Assembly: GCA_963736715.1 (NCBI GenBank)
Contig: CAVTQA010000049.1
Span: 177,887 to 241,886, forward strand
Origin: AP-15 sp963736715
GTDB lineage: Bacteria; Pseudomonadota; Alphaproteobacteria; ATCC43930; CGMCC-115725
Direction: 5' to 3'
DNA length: 64,000 nt
Under the pieces are notes generated by a model. The model searched no databases, was not told where the DNA came from, and was given only the letters and a program-made list of their open reading frames with translations. Made by a program: the position numbers and the translations under genes. Below, piece after piece: positions 43,282 to 53,700 of this stretch. Each line of letters begins with the position of its first letter. Position 1 is the stretch's first letter.

Positions 43282-44024
43282 CGGGCGCGATCGAGCCACT
43301 GCGCGATCGTGATCTCGAGCGTACGGGCGAGAAAAGTCAGGAGCTCGGTGCCGAGGCCTGGCTGAAACGTGTCGGCCGTGCGGGTCCCGATACACATCAG
43401 CCCGAGCGGCGCCGAACGGCTGAACGACAGCCGCAACAGTGCCTGCGAGCGAACGAGGCCGGAGGCCTCGCCAAAGAGCGCCGGGTCGCCTTGGATATCG
43501 GTGCACAGCAGAACGTCGCGGTTGGGGCCGAGCAGCCGGTCGACGGTTCCTGAGGGCAAAAGATGAATGCCGTGCACCGGAAGGCGGGGCGTGCGCGAAG
43601 CCGAACTCTCGACACCCAAAGTTATGATGTCGACGTCGATCAGCACGGCGAGGTCGGTGGTGACGATTTGCAGCAGGTGCTCGAAACCCGGAGCCCGCAG
43701 CATCGCCAGCACCGCCTTGTGCACGCGGCACTGGCTCGCAAGATTGCCGCGAGTCGTCGCGATCAGGCCCTTCTGCTCGTCCTGCAGCCGGGTGAGATCG
43801 CTGCGCAATCGCTCCAGCATGAAATGCTGGAAATCGAGGACGCCGTCGCCGGCAAGTCGGCTCGGGGCGCGCAACAGCCGCAACGCATCCGGGTGGCGGT
43901 CGAGGAAATCAGGATGCTCGCGCAGATAGGCGACGACCTCGCGGGCGCCGATCTCGGCTGGGCGCTCCGGCGCCGGCAGGCCGCTGCGCAGCGGCTTCGG
44001 TTGATCTTGCGGGCGGTCGGCCAC
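43278..44024 (-). CDS. DUF484 (GAF-like) protein encoded with XerC
   Basis: About 248 residues from the GTG at 44024; the frame is open up to 44126, but the added part is Arg-rich and unlike the family. REVVAYLREHPDFLDRHPDA is the conserved DUF484 start, followed by a helical stretch (FQHFMLERLRSDLTRLQDEQ) and a GAF-like half ending LLTFLARTLEITIAQWLDRAR. Function unknown; the gene accompanies xerC in many proteobacteria. The stop overlaps the xerC start. Confidence 0.84.
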   Translation of the reverse strand: MADRPQDQPKPLRSGLPAPERPAEIGAREVVAYLREHPDFLDRHPDALRLLRAPSRLAGDGVLDFQHFMLERLRSDLTRLQDEQKGLIATTRGNLASQCRVHKAVLAMLRAPGFEHLLQIVTTDLAVLIDVDIITLGVESSASRTPRLPVHGIHLLPSGTVDRLLGPNRDVLLCTDIQGDPALFGEASGLVRSQALLRLSFSRSAPLGLMCIGTRTADTFQPGLGTELLTFLARTLEITIAQWLDRAR

Positions 44025-44181
44025 GCCTATTTCCGCGGCGCGGCGCCGAGGCGTCGCCCGGAACAGGATACAGCGGCGGAGCAGTGCGCAATCATTCGGA
44101 AGCCACCTTGAACTACGCTTGGACAACGTGCGGCGGGCCGTGGATGCTTGCCGCGCGTCGTTCCAGGAGCAAGTTTAGCCG

Positions 44182-46470
44182 ATGCCCGACGATCACGCCA
44201 GTTCCCGCGAGCCACTGCCGATCAGGGCCGGCGAGCGGGAGGCGGCTGCTCGCCGGGTTCGGGTTCTGCTGCCGCTGCCTCTCCCGGAGGCGCTCGAGTA
44301 CCTCGCTCCGGAGGGCACATCGCCGCCGGAACCCGGCAGCTTCGTGAACGTACCGCTCGGGCAACGCAGCTTGACGGGCGTCGTCTGGGAGGGAGCGGGC
44401 GACGAGCTTCCCGAGGAGCGGCTGAAGCCGATCATCGAGACGTTGCCCACTCCCCGGCTGCAGCCGGACCTGCGCCGCTTTGTCGAGCGCGTCGCCGCCT
44501 ACACGATGGCGCCGCTCGGTTCGGTGCTGCGCATGACGATGAGCGTCCCCGAGGCGTTGCAATCGCCACGGCCGAGGCGCCTTTGCGCGGCATCCCCAAC
44601 CGGACTGGCGGCACTCCCCACGGGACAAACCCGTGGGCTGAAGGCCCACGGTTCGACGACGGAAATGCGCCTGACGCCCGCACGACGGCGGGTGCTCGAG
44701 CTGTTGTGCGGAGGACCGCCGATGCCCGCCGCCGAACTCGCGCGCCTGGCCGCTTGCGGCACCGGGGTCGTCCGGGACCTCATCGCCGCGGGGCTCGTCG
44801 AGGAGCGATTCGCCTCGACCCAAGCACCCAAATCGCCGTCGCCGGATTGGCGCTTATCCGGTCCGGCACTCTCGCCCGACCAGTCGATTGCGGCGCAGCG
44901 GCTCGTCAACAGCGTCGAGGCGGGTGTCTTTCGGGTAACCGTGCTCGACGGCGTCACCGGCTCCGGCAAGACCGAGACCTATTTCGCCGCGCTCGCCGCA
45001 GCATTGGCCGCCGACCGGCAGGTCCTCGTGCTGTTGCCGGAGATCGCCCTCGGCGCACAGTGGCTGGAGCGGTTCCGCCAGCGTTTCGGGGCGCTCCCGG
45101 AGCAGTGGCATTCCGACATGACGGCAGCCGAGCGCCGGGATACCTGGCGGGCCGTCGCGGCGGGCCGGGCACGGGTGGTCGTCGGCGCCCGTTCGGCCCT
45201 CTTCCTGCCCTTCCCCGAGCTCGGGCTGATCATCGTCGACGAGGAGCATGACCCCTCCTACAAGCAGGAGGACGGGGTCATCTACCAGGCGCGCGACATG
45301 GCGGTGCTGCGCGCCGCCCTGGCCGGCATCCCGATCATCCTGGTCTCGGCTACCCCGTCGCTCGAAACGGTCGTCAATGTCGCGCGCGGCCGCTACCAGC
45401 GCGTCGCATTGCCGCGCCGCCACGCGAAGGCCGAGCTTCCCGTCGTGCGGCTCGTCGATCTGCGCCACGAGCGCATCGAGCGCGGGCACTTCCTGTCGCC
45501 GCCCCTGGCAGCCGAACTTTCCGCGACCTTCGAGGCCGGCGAGCAGGCGCTCTTGTTCCTCAATCGCCGCGGTTACGCGCCCCTGACCTTGTGCCGCGCC
45601 TGCGGCCATCGGTTCCAGTGTCCGAGCTGCACCGCCTGGCTCGTCGAGCACCGCTTTACCGGTCGGCTCCTGTGCCATCATTGCGGGCACGCCGAGGCGG
45701 TGCCGGCATGCTGCCCGGAATGCCTCGCGGCCGACGCCCTCGTGCCGTGCGGGCCGGGGGTCGAGCGCCTGCTCGAGGAGGTGGCGGAGTGCTTTCCGGC
45801 GGCGCGTGCGGCGCTGATGGTCAGCGACCTGCTCTCCGGCCCGCGCGCCGCCGCGGAACTCGCCCAGGCGATGACCGAGCGGCGCTACGATCTGCTGATC
45901 GGGACCCAGATCGTCGCCAAGGGGCACCACTTTCCGATGCTGACCCTGGTCGGGGTCGTCGACGCCGATCTCGGGCTCGCCGGCGGCGATCTGCGCGCCG
46001 CCGAGCGGACCTATCAGCTGTTGCACCAGGTCGGCGGCCGAGCCGGCCGCGCCGAGCACAAGGGCCGGGTACTGATCCAGACCTGGATGCCGGACCAGCC
46101 CGTCATGAAAGCCCTCGCCGCCGGCGACCGCGACCGTTTTCTCGAAGCCGAGGCGGCGGCGCGCCGCCATGCCGGGCTGCCGCCGTTTGGCCGGCTGGCG
46201 GCGCTGATCGTCAGCGCCGGCGATGCGGAAACCGCCGATTTCACGTCCCGCGCCCTGTCCCGCGCCGCACCGCAACTGCCCGGCGTTACCGTGCTCGGCC
46301 CCGCCCCGGCGCCGCTCGCCGTGCTGCGCGGCCGCCACCGCCGCCGGTTTCTCGTCAAAGCGGGCCGCGACGTGCGCCTCCAGGCGATATTGCGCGATTG
46401 GCTCTCGCGCGTCCGCACCGCCGGCTCGGCCCGCATCCAAATCGACATCGACCCCTATAGTTTCTTGTAG
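44182..46470 (+). CDS. priA: Primosomal replication protein N' (PriA helicase)
   Basis: 762 residues. It has the N-terminal 3'-end-binding domain (RVRVLLPLPLPEALEYLAPE), Walker A G-V-T-G-S-G-K-T (about 256-263), Walker B I-I-V-D-E-E-H-D (about 350-357), an eight-Cys zinc module (CRACGHRFQCPSC to CCPEC, about 471-517), and the helicase C-lobe with GTQIVAKGHHFPMLTLVGVV. It restarts collapsed forks. Residues about 146-157 (LPTGQTRGLKAH) come from a palindrome at 44617-44651. It is divergent from DUF484/xerC. The atp genes that often follow priA are missing here. Confidence 0.95.
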   Translation: MPDDHASSREPLPIRAGEREAAARRVRVLLPLPLPEALEYLAPEGTSPPEPGSFVNVPLGQRSLTGVVWEGAGDELPEERLKPIIETLPTPRLQPDLRRFVERVAAYTMAPLGSVLRMTMSVPEALQSPRPRRLCAASPTGLAALPTGQTRGLKAHGSTTEMRLTPARRRVLELLCGGPPMPAAELARLAACGTGVVRDLIAAGLVEERFASTQAPKSPSPDWRLSGPALSPDQSIAAQRLVNSVEAGVFRVTVLDGVTGSGKTETYFAALAAALAADRQVLVLLPEIALGAQWLERFRQRFGALPEQWHSDMTAAERRDTWRAVAAGRARVVVGARSALFLPFPELGLIIVDEEHDPSYKQEDGVIYQARDMAVLRAALAGIPIILVSATPSLETVVNVARGRYQRVALPRRHAKAELPVVRLVDLRHERIERGHFLSPPLAAELSATFEAGEQALLFLNRRGYAPLTLCRACGHRFQCPSCTAWLVEHRFTGRLLCHHCGHAEAVPACCPECLAADALVPCGPGVERLLEEVAECFPAARAALMVSDLLSGPRAAAELAQAMTERRYDLLIGTQIVAKGHHFPMLTLVGVVDADLGLAGGDLRAAERTYQLLHQVGGRAGRAEHKGRVLIQTWMPDQPVMKALAAGDRDRFLEAEAAARRHAGLPPFGRLAALIVSAGDAETADFTSRALSRAAPQLPGVTVLGPAPAPLAVLRGRHRRRFLVKAGRDVRLQAILRDWLSRVRTAGSARIQIDIDPYSFL
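44617..44651. repeat. Palindrome inside the priA coding region
   Basis: Two overlapping perfect hairpins: CCCACGGG (44617-44624) with CCCGTGGG (44630-44637), and CCGTGGGC (44631-44638) with GCCCACGG (44644-44651), where the middle arm is shared. The frame stays open. It lies between the DNA-binding and helicase parts of PriA, in a region that varies among species. Confidence 0.72.
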
Positions 46471-46482
46471 CAGTAATTTTGT

Positions 46483-47337
46483 TCAGGCGATCGGGAAGCG
46501 AGTGCCGACGATACAGTTTTCGAGTATCCCGCGCCCGCGATCAGGGATGTGGCGCTCCCGGACGAGGCGTTCGAGAGCATCCGTCATGGCTTCAGCGCCA
46601 ATCTCGGGTTGGGTCGCCACGTACTGGACGAGATTGTCGCGGAAGCCGCGGCGGGTCACGTATATCGGATCCAGACCGCGGGCTCGCGCAACGGCAGAGA
46701 TGGAGTCGGACATCGGCCGGACGTTCGGGTTTACGGCGAAGTCGGCCCAGTTATTGGCGAGACAGCCGCCGGGCGCCAGGGCGTCGAGGCAGCGCGTCCA
46801 AAAAGCCTCGTCGCTCTCGGCGGGGCCGCCGGGGCCGTACAGATCGACGAGGATCACGTCATAACGGGTGCTCGATCCGGCAAGAAAGCGCTGCGCCGTA
46901 TCGAGCACGACCGGCTGTTTCAGGTAGAACCACCGGCGGGCGGTTGCGACGATGGTCTCGTCTGAATCGACGAGGGTCGGCGCGCAATCCGGCATATAGG
47001 CACGCATAAACCGCCACATCGCTGCGCCGCCGACCCCGAGCAGCAGCGCATTGATCGATCGCGCGCTCATCGCGAAGGCCAGCGACATCAGCCGCTCGTA
47101 ATGAAAGACGAGGCGGGAGGGATAGAGCAGGTCCATGCTTGATTGCTCGGTGACCTGCGCCCCGGCGCCGAACGACCCCAAAGTCCGAAAATTCCGCGGC
47201 CCCCGGTCGAAATCGACGACGAAGATTGCAGCACCGAAGATCTCCGCCCGGCGCAACACCCAAATCCGCGCATCGTTTCCGAAATAATCGAGAACGAGGC
47301 TGCGCTGCCGCTCTTCTCCATAATCGGTAATCATCAC
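46483..47337 (-). CDS. Spermidine-synthase-like Rossmann-fold protein
   Basis: 284 residues. The methyltransferase-like core has L-L-L-G-V-G-G-A-A-M-W-R-F (glycine-rich loop), P-T-L-V-D-S-D-E-T-I-V-A-T-A (acidic residue at the end of strand 2) and Y-D-V-I-L-V-D-L-Y-G-P-G-G. The N-terminal beta domain is reduced compared with SpeE. Polyamine synthesis is possible but not certain. Its start overlaps the stop of the DUF2161 gene by 4 bases (ATGA). Confidence 0.75.
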   Translation of the reverse strand: MMITDYGEERQRSLVLDYFGNDARIWVLRRAEIFGAAIFVVDFDRGPRNFRTLGSFGAGAQVTEQSSMDLLYPSRLVFHYERLMSLAFAMSARSINALLLGVGGAAMWRFMRAYMPDCAPTLVDSDETIVATARRWFYLKQPVVLDTAQRFLAGSSTRYDVILVDLYGPGGPAESDEAFWTRCLDALAPGGCLANNWADFAVNPNVRPMSDSISAVARARGLDPIYVTRRGFRDNLVQYVATQPEIGAEAMTDALERLVRERHIPDRGRGILENCIVGTRFPIA

Positions 47338-48053
47338 GGGATAGCCGGGATCGCGTCGGCAAAGCGGCTCAACGCCTGATCCCCTTCGGGTGTCAGGCGG
47401 TAAGTGCCCCGCTCGATCCGATCGAACCAGCCGTAGACATTGCGCTGCAAGATGCGCGCAGCCCTCGGCACCTCCGCCGCGGTCCGCAAGGCGCCGACCC
47501 GCATCGGGCCGCCGAGCGCGAGGACGCGCGCACAGCGCAAGGCGTCCTGGCGATAAGCGGTGACGAGCGGCACACCGACCGCCCCGCCGACATTCGCGTC
47601 GCCGACGCGGCGCGAGAATTCATCCAACAACCGCAAGGCCCGCGACTTCGCCTGGCGCGGCCGATAGGGCACCGGCTCCTCCAAAATTTCGACGGTCTTC
47701 CGGGCGAGGCCGACCAGCATCAGCCCCAATCCGAGCCGGCGGCAGAGCTTGCGGATCTCCGGCCTTTCCGGGGCGAGCGGCCCGGCGCGGGCGCGCCGCT
47801 CGGGTCGCGGAACCGCGAGGTAGACCCGCTCCGTCAATGCGAGCCGGTCGATGCCTTGCAATACCAGCGGCAGATTGAAGCGCAGTTTGAGCTCGACGAT
47901 GACCGGCGGCTCGTCACCGCGCCGGGCGACGAGGTCGCAGCCTCGGACCTCGCCCTTGACCTCGTACCCCTGCCTTTCGAGGAACTGCTTTACCGGCGAA
48001 TAGAGCGCCGCCTCCAGGTAGACGTTATCATCCCGTTGCCTCACGCCGAGCAC
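47334..48053 (-). CDS. DUF2161-type protein with a PD-(D/E)XK nuclease-like motif
   Basis: 239 residues. The N-terminal half reads LYSPVKQFLERQGYEVKGEV, then R-G-C-D-L-V-A and V-I-V-E-L-K, giving D-x(n)-E-x-K as in the PD-(D/E)XK nuclease fold. The C-terminal half is Arg-rich and ends in a winged-helix-like part (GWFDRIERGTYRLTPEGDQA). Such proteins are annotated as DUF2161; biochemical data are scarce as far as I know. It is co-transcribed with the SpeE-like gene. Cleavage of DNA or RNA is inferred from the motif. Confidence 0.72.
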   Translation of the reverse strand: MLGVRQRDDNVYLEAALYSPVKQFLERQGYEVKGEVRGCDLVARRGDEPPVIVELKLRFNLPLVLQGIDRLALTERVYLAVPRPERRARAGPLAPERPEIRKLCRRLGLGLMLVGLARKTVEILEEPVPYRPRQAKSRALRLLDEFSRRVGDANVGGAVGVPLVTAYRQDALRCARVLALGGPMRVGALRTAAEVPRAARILQRNVYGWFDRIERGTYRLTPEGDQALSRFADAIPAIP

Positions 48054-48070
48054 TACTAAAGGAGAGGCTC

Positions 48071-49054
48071 ATGCGTGCACAAGTGATGACCGCCGCCCGC
48101 CGCCCCCTCGCCCCGGCCGAGCTGCCGGCGCCGCGGCCCGGGCCGCAACAGGTGTTAGTCGCGGTGCGCGCCTGCGCGGTGTGCCGGACCGATTTGCACG
48201 TCGTCGACGGCGAGCTCTCCGATCCGAAATTGCCTCTGGTGCCCGGGCACGAGATCATCGGCACCATCGTCGACAAGGGGGAATCGGCCGACCGTTTCAG
48301 GGTCGGCGACCGCGTCGGCGTGCCGTGGCTCGGCTGGACCTGCGGCGTCTGCGAATACTGCCGCAGCGGCCGCGAGAATTTGTGCGACCGCGCCCGCTTC
48401 ACCGGCTACCAAATCGACGGCGGCTATGCCGAGCTGACGGTCGCCGACCAGCGCTATTGCTTTGCGATCGACCCGCGCTACGGCGACGTCGAGGCGGCGC
48501 CGCTGATGTGCGCCGGACTGATCGGTTACCGCACCTTGCGCATGGCCGGCGATGCGCGGCTGATCGGGATCTACGGGTTTGGCGCCGCTGCCCACATCGT
48601 CGCGCAGGTCATCAGCCATCAAGGCCGCCGCCTGTTCGCCTTCACCCGCCCGGGCGACCTCGCCGCGCAGCAATTCGCCCGCTCGCTGGGCGCGGAGTGG
48701 GCCGGGGGCTCGGACCAGCCGCCGCCCGAGCCGCTCGACGCGGCGCTGATATTCGCCCCGGTCGGCGCGCTGGTGCCGGCCGCCCTCGCCGCCACAAAGA
48801 AGGGCGGCACCGTGGTCAGCGGCGGGATCCATATGAGCGACATTCCGTCTTTCCCATACCGCATCTTGTGGGAGGAACGCGTGCTGCGCTCGGTCGCCAA
48901 CCTGACCCGCCGCGACGCCGAGGAATTCCTCGCATTGGCGCCCGAGGCCGGCATCAGGACGGAGACGGTCACCTACCCGCTCGCCCGCGCGAATGACGCG
49001 CTTGCCGATCTGCGCAACGGCGCATTGCAAGGCGCCGCAGTGCTGATCCCGTGA
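48071..49054 (+). CDS. Zinc-dependent alcohol dehydrogenase (MDR family)
   Basis: 327 residues. Catalytic zinc: C-A-V-C-R-T-D and G-H-E; structural zinc cysteines: C-G-V-C-E-Y-C-R-S-G-R-E-N-L-C. The Rossmann loop is I-G-I-Y-G-F-G-A-A-A, a variation of G-x-G-x-x-G. The protein resembles the AdhA subgroup of NAD(P)-dependent alcohol dehydrogenases. AAAGGAGAG lies 5 bases before the ATG. It is divergent from the DUF2161 gene. Confidence 0.92.
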   Translation: MRAQVMTAARRPLAPAELPAPRPGPQQVLVAVRACAVCRTDLHVVDGELSDPKLPLVPGHEIIGTIVDKGESADRFRVGDRVGVPWLGWTCGVCEYCRSGRENLCDRARFTGYQIDGGYAELTVADQRYCFAIDPRYGDVEAAPLMCAGLIGYRTLRMAGDARLIGIYGFGAAAHIVAQVISHQGRRLFAFTRPGDLAAQQFARSLGAEWAGGSDQPPPEPLDAALIFAPVGALVPAALAATKKGGTVVSGGIHMSDIPSFPYRILWEERVLRSVANLTRRDAEEFLALAPEAGIRTETVTYPLARANDALADLRNGALQGAAVLIP

Positions 49055-49383
49055 GCCCGGCCCCACCGCCAAGGGCGAGTGTCAGTAAGGCCGCCCGCGG
49101 CCGCGTCCTCGCTGCCTTTGCTGTTCTTCGATCAAATTATCAGTCGTCGAACCTCTTCTGCTCCGGGAACCCAGCCAGCCAGGGCTCGGTAGGTCAGCGC
49201 GCGATGGACTCCCTGTGGAAAAACACGATCAGATGAGGTCGCGGTGGCCGGATCTTGGTCGATTTTACGAATATTAACTCGCTTGTCGGCGGTGTGTTAT
49301 TACCTTTCGCGTGCTTGGTGCTGCTGAATGAGAGCGTATGCCGCTCCGCGAGAGCGGATGCCCTCTTAGAGGTCTACGCCCGG
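49055..49383. other. Intergenic region upstream of the RND efflux genes
   Basis: 329 bases with no convincing gene. It must contain the promoter of the efflux operon. A lower-GC patch around 49255-49310 (TATTAACTCGCTTG, TGTTATTACC) is the likeliest promoter area. No local regulator gene (TetR, LysR or MarR type) is present next to the pump. Confidence 0.4.
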
Positions 49384-50627
49384 ATGACTGCCTCACCCGT
49401 CACAACCGATCGCCGTGCCGCGAAACACGGACGGGGCCCTCCGCTGCTCGTCGGCCTGGTGATGATCGCGGTAGTTTCGGGAGGCTACCTGGGCTGGCAA
49501 CATTTCGCATACAGCTCCGAACGCTGCGAAGCAAGAGCCGACACCCCCTGTCCCGGTCATCGCAACCACGGTCCAGAAGCAAAACTTCCCGATCGTGCTG
49601 ACCGGGATCGGCAATGTTGCGGCGCTGAACTCGGCGACAGTCCGCAGCATGGTCACGGAACCGATCATCAGCATCGACTTCAATGACGGTCAGTTAGTCA
49701 AAAAGGGCGAACTTCTGGCCCAACTCGATCCGAGCACATATCAGGCGCAGCTCGACCAGGCGGAGGCCAATCTTGCCCGCGACCAGGCGCATCTCGAAAA
49801 TGGGCAGATCAATCTCGGGCGGTACATCCCGCTGCAAAAACAAGGCTTTGCACCGGAACAACAGGTCGCCACACAGCAAGCGATGATCGCTCAGGAAGAG
49901 GCCACGATAAAGGCCGATCAGGCGGCGATCGAATATGCCAAGACCCAGCTGAGTTATACGAAACTAGTGGCGCCGTTTGACGGCGTTGCCGGAATCCGTC
50001 TGCTCGATGTCGGCAACATCATTCACTCGAGCACGACACGGGGCTCCCCGACCGAGCCAAATGCTCTGGTCGTGATCAACCAGGTGCAGCCGATCAGCGT
50101 GATGTTCACATTGGCTGCAGCCGACATTCCCGAGGTGCAGGAGGCGCTCGCGAAGGGTTCGGTCAAGACTATCGCATTGAGTGCGGACGGCAAAACCGAG
50201 CTCGATACCGGCACGCTCGCCGCGATCGACAACCAAGCGAATACCACCTCCGGAACGATAACCCTCAAGGCGATCTTCCCCAATCCGGATCGCAAGCTGT
50301 GGCCCGGCATGTTCGTCAATGTCCGGGTCGTAACGCAAGTGCAGGACAATGGCCTGATCAGTCCCCCTCGATGCCATCCAGCAGGGCCCGCAAGGGAAGT
50401 ACGTCTTTGTCGTCGACCCGGATCACAAAGTGGTGATGCAGCCGGTCTCGGTGCGCGAGACGCTCAACGGCGAGGCGCTGATCGACAAAGGCTTGAGCGC
50501 CGGGGAGACTGTTGTCGTGCGCGGCCAATACCGGCTGACGCCGGGTACCGTGGTGTCGCTCGCCAATCCGAACGACCCGGCTGCGGTGCCGAACCCCACG
50601 CCGGCGAGCGCGGGCCTCCTGCCATGA
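49384..50627 (+). CDS. RND efflux periplasmic adaptor (HlyD/MFP family), frame broken twice
   Basis: Starts MTASPVTTDRRAAKHGRG, then one membrane helix (LLVGLVMIAVVSGGYLGW). The frame shifts once between 49500 and 49515 and then gives PVPVIATTVQKQNFPIVLTG, the lipoyl/barrel-sandwich part (FNDGQLVKKGELLAQLDPST), an alpha-helical hairpin and ALVVINQVQPISVMFTL. At 50361-50365, reading five C as four restores ISPLDAIQQGPQGKYVFVVD and the end at TGA 50627. Without these lesions the product has about 413 residues. It links the RND pump to an outer-membrane channel. Confidence 0.82.
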
Positions 50628-50650
50628 CTATCTGGGTCGGCAGCTCTCGG

Positions 50651-50695
50651 CCCCCACCCTCCCTCCCCCGCAAGCGGGGGAGGGAAGGGTGGGGG
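50651..50695. repeat. Near-perfect long hairpin between adaptor and pump genes (type A)
   Basis: CCCCCACCCTCCCTCCCCCGC (50651-50671) pairs with the arm at 50674-50695 over its full length except one unpaired A, with a 2-base loop. It lies in the 87-base gap inside the operon and should form a very stable RNA structure. It belongs to the same family as the repeats at 19003 and 34745. Confidence 0.85.
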
Positions 50696-50714
50696 CACGC
50701 GCGGGCTTCTTGCC

Positions 50715-53700
50715 ATGAACATCTCGGCGACATTCATCCGCAAGCCGATCGCCACCGCGCTGCTGATGGCGGCGATCCTGTTGCTCGGCCTGATCAGCTA
50801 CGAGCTGTTGCCGGTGGCGGCCTTGCCGAACATCGACACGCCGACGGTCCTGGTCACCGCGCAATTTCCGGGCGCCGATGCGCAGACCGTCGCCGGCACC
50901 GTCACGACGCCGCTCGAACGGCAATTCGGCCAAATACCCGGCCTGACGCAAATGACTTCGAGCAGCGGCAACGAAAGTTCCGAGATTACATTGCAATTCG
51001 ATCGCAGCATCCCTGTCGATACGGCGGCGCAGGCCGTGCAGGCGGCGATCAATGCGGCGGCCGGCTTCCTGCCGCCGATGCCAAGCCCGCCGATCTATCG
51101 GCTGACCAATCCGGCGGATACGCCGGTGCTGATGCTGGCGCTGACCTCGGAGACATTGCCGCTGACGACGGTCAGCGATTACGCCAACAGCATCCTGGCG
51201 CAGAAGATTTCGCAAATGCCGGGTGTTGGCCTCGTCAGCATCGGCGGCGAGCAGAACCCAGCGATCCGAGTGCAGGTCAACCCGGCGCAGCTGGCCGCGG
51301 CTGGCCTCGACCTCGAAGCGGTGCGAACGGCGCTGTCCACGGCTACGGTCGATCAGCCGAAAGGCACATTGTACGGCGCCAATCAGGCCTTTGCGCTGCA
51401 GACCAACGATCAGTTGCTTACGGCCGAAGGCTTCAACAACTATATCCTCGCCAACCGCAGCGGTACCTTCGCCACGACGGCGCAGGGATCCAACGACTTG
51501 CTCACCAGCGCCACCACCGTGAACCCCAACCCCGGTGTCGTCGGCGTGAGCGGGCCGGTACGCGTGCGCGATGTCGGCCGCGCCATCGTCGGGCCGCAAG
51601 ATGTGAACCTGGCGGGCTGGATGAATACCGAGCCGGCCATCATCATAGCAGTCCAGCGCCAGTCGGGGGCCAATGTCATCGCCACTGTCGACGCCATCAA
51701 GAAGGCGCTGCCGCAGCTCGAAGCCTCACTGCCGCCATCGCTCAAGATCCATATCGTGTCGGACCGCACGCAGACGATCCGGGCCAGCGTCGCCGACGTC
51801 CAAAACACACTGCTATTGACGATAGGGCTGGTCGTCGGGGTCATTCTCCTCTTCCTGCGCAAGCTTTGGGGGACTGTGATCCCGGCGGTGTCGGTGCCGA
51901 TGTCGCTGATCGGCACCTTCACGGTCATGTACGTGCTCGGCTACAGCCTCGACAATCTGTCGCTGATGGCGCTGACGATCGCCGTTGGCTTTGTCGTCGA
52001 CGATGCGATCGTCATGATCGAGAACATCGTACGGCACATCGAGGAGGGGAAGACCCCGATGGAGGCCGCTCTGCAAGGAGCGAGCGAGATCGGTTTTACG
52101 ATCATGTCGATCTCGATCTCGCTGATCGCGGTGTTCATACCGTTGTTTCTGATGAGCGGCATTGTCGGCCTGTTGTTCCGCGAGTTCGCCGTCACCGTCG
52201 CGGTGGCGATCCTCGTCTCCGTCATTGTCTCGCTGACATTGACCCCGATGATGTGCGCCCGCCTCTTGACGGCGGAGGGCGAAACGCGACCGGGCCTCGA
52301 TCTCGCGCGCGCTCGAGCGCTTCTTTGATTGGCTGGCGGCCGTTTACGATCGCGGGCTGGTGGTTGCCCTGCGCCATCGTTTTATTACGTTGCTCGTGAT
52401 GATCTCGACCGTCGCTTTGACCGGCGTACTGTTCGTCGAGATCCCCAAGAGCTTTTTCCCGCAGGAAGACACCGGCCTGATTCAGGGCATCGCCGAGGGC
52501 GCGGAAAACATCTCGCCGCAGGCGATGCAAGACCGCATGCGGGCGGTTCTGGCGGTAGTAATGAAGGACCCCGCGGTCGCCGCGGCCAATGCCTATATCG
52601 GACCCGGCGGGCCGACCGTGACCGAGAATGACGGGCGTGTGTTCATCACGTTGAAGCCGCTCAGCCAGAGGGTCGGCGTCGACCAGGTGATCGCGCGCTT
52701 GAACAAGGCGCTGCAGCCGGTCTGGGGCATCACCTTGTACATGCAGGCCGCGCAAGACATTACGATTGGCGCGCGGGTTTCCAAGACCCAGTACCAATAC
52801 ACGCTCGTCGATGTCGACATTGACGAGCTCGACCACTGGGCGCCGATCCTCTTCAACAAGCTCAAAACGTTGCCGCAGCTGACCGACGTCGCGAGTGACC
52901 AGCAGAGCACCGGCCGGGTCCTGAAAGCCGAGATCGACCGCCAGCTCGCCCAGCAGCTGGGCATCAACCCTTCGGTGGTTGATTCGATCCTTTATGATGC
53001 ATTCGGCCAGCGGGTTGCGGCGCGCATCTATACGCGGCTCAACCAGTATTTCGTGATCCTCGAAGTCGAGCCCGATTTCCAGCTCGGGCCGAACGCGCTC
53101 AGCCGCATCTATGCGACATCGTCCAGCGGCAAAGAAGTGCCGCTCAGCGAGTTCGCCAAGATCACCTCGACTGTGGCGCCGATTGCGGTCAACCACCAGG
53201 GCCAATTCCCGTCGGTAACGCTGAGCTTCAACCTTCCTCCGAATGTCTCGATCGGCGCGGCGGTAACGGCAATCCAGCAGGCCACGAAAGAGCTGAACCT
53301 GCCGGCTTCGATTGCCACGAGCTTCCAGGGCAGCGCGCAGGCGTTTCAGAATTCGCTGAGCAGCACGCCGATCCTGATCCTCGCCGCATTGATCGCGGTC
53401 TACATCATTCTCGGCATGCTGTACGAGAGCACGATCCACCCGATCACGATCATCTCGACCCTGCCCTCGGCCGGGCTCGGGGCGTTGTTGACTTTGATGC
53501 TGTTCGGCATGCCGCTCGACGTGATCGGCATCATCGGGATCATCCTCTTAATCGGCATCGTCAAAAAGAACGGCATCATGCTGGTCGACTTCGCGCTGGT
53601 CGGTCAGCGCGAGCGCGGGCTCGGCACCGAGGAGGCGATCCACGAGGCGTGCCGCCTGCGCTTTCGCCCCATCCTGATGACGACGATGTGCGCATTGCTC

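Noticed and set aside
44854..46440. Minus-strand open frame (528 codons) opposite priA
   Set aside because: Shadow of priA; low-complexity composition and no domains.
49595..52399. A 934-codon open frame across adaptor and pump genes
   Set aside because: Its first 250 codons are the adaptor; after 50360 it continues in a wrong frame through the repeat and the pump gene. The protein is composite nonsense there.
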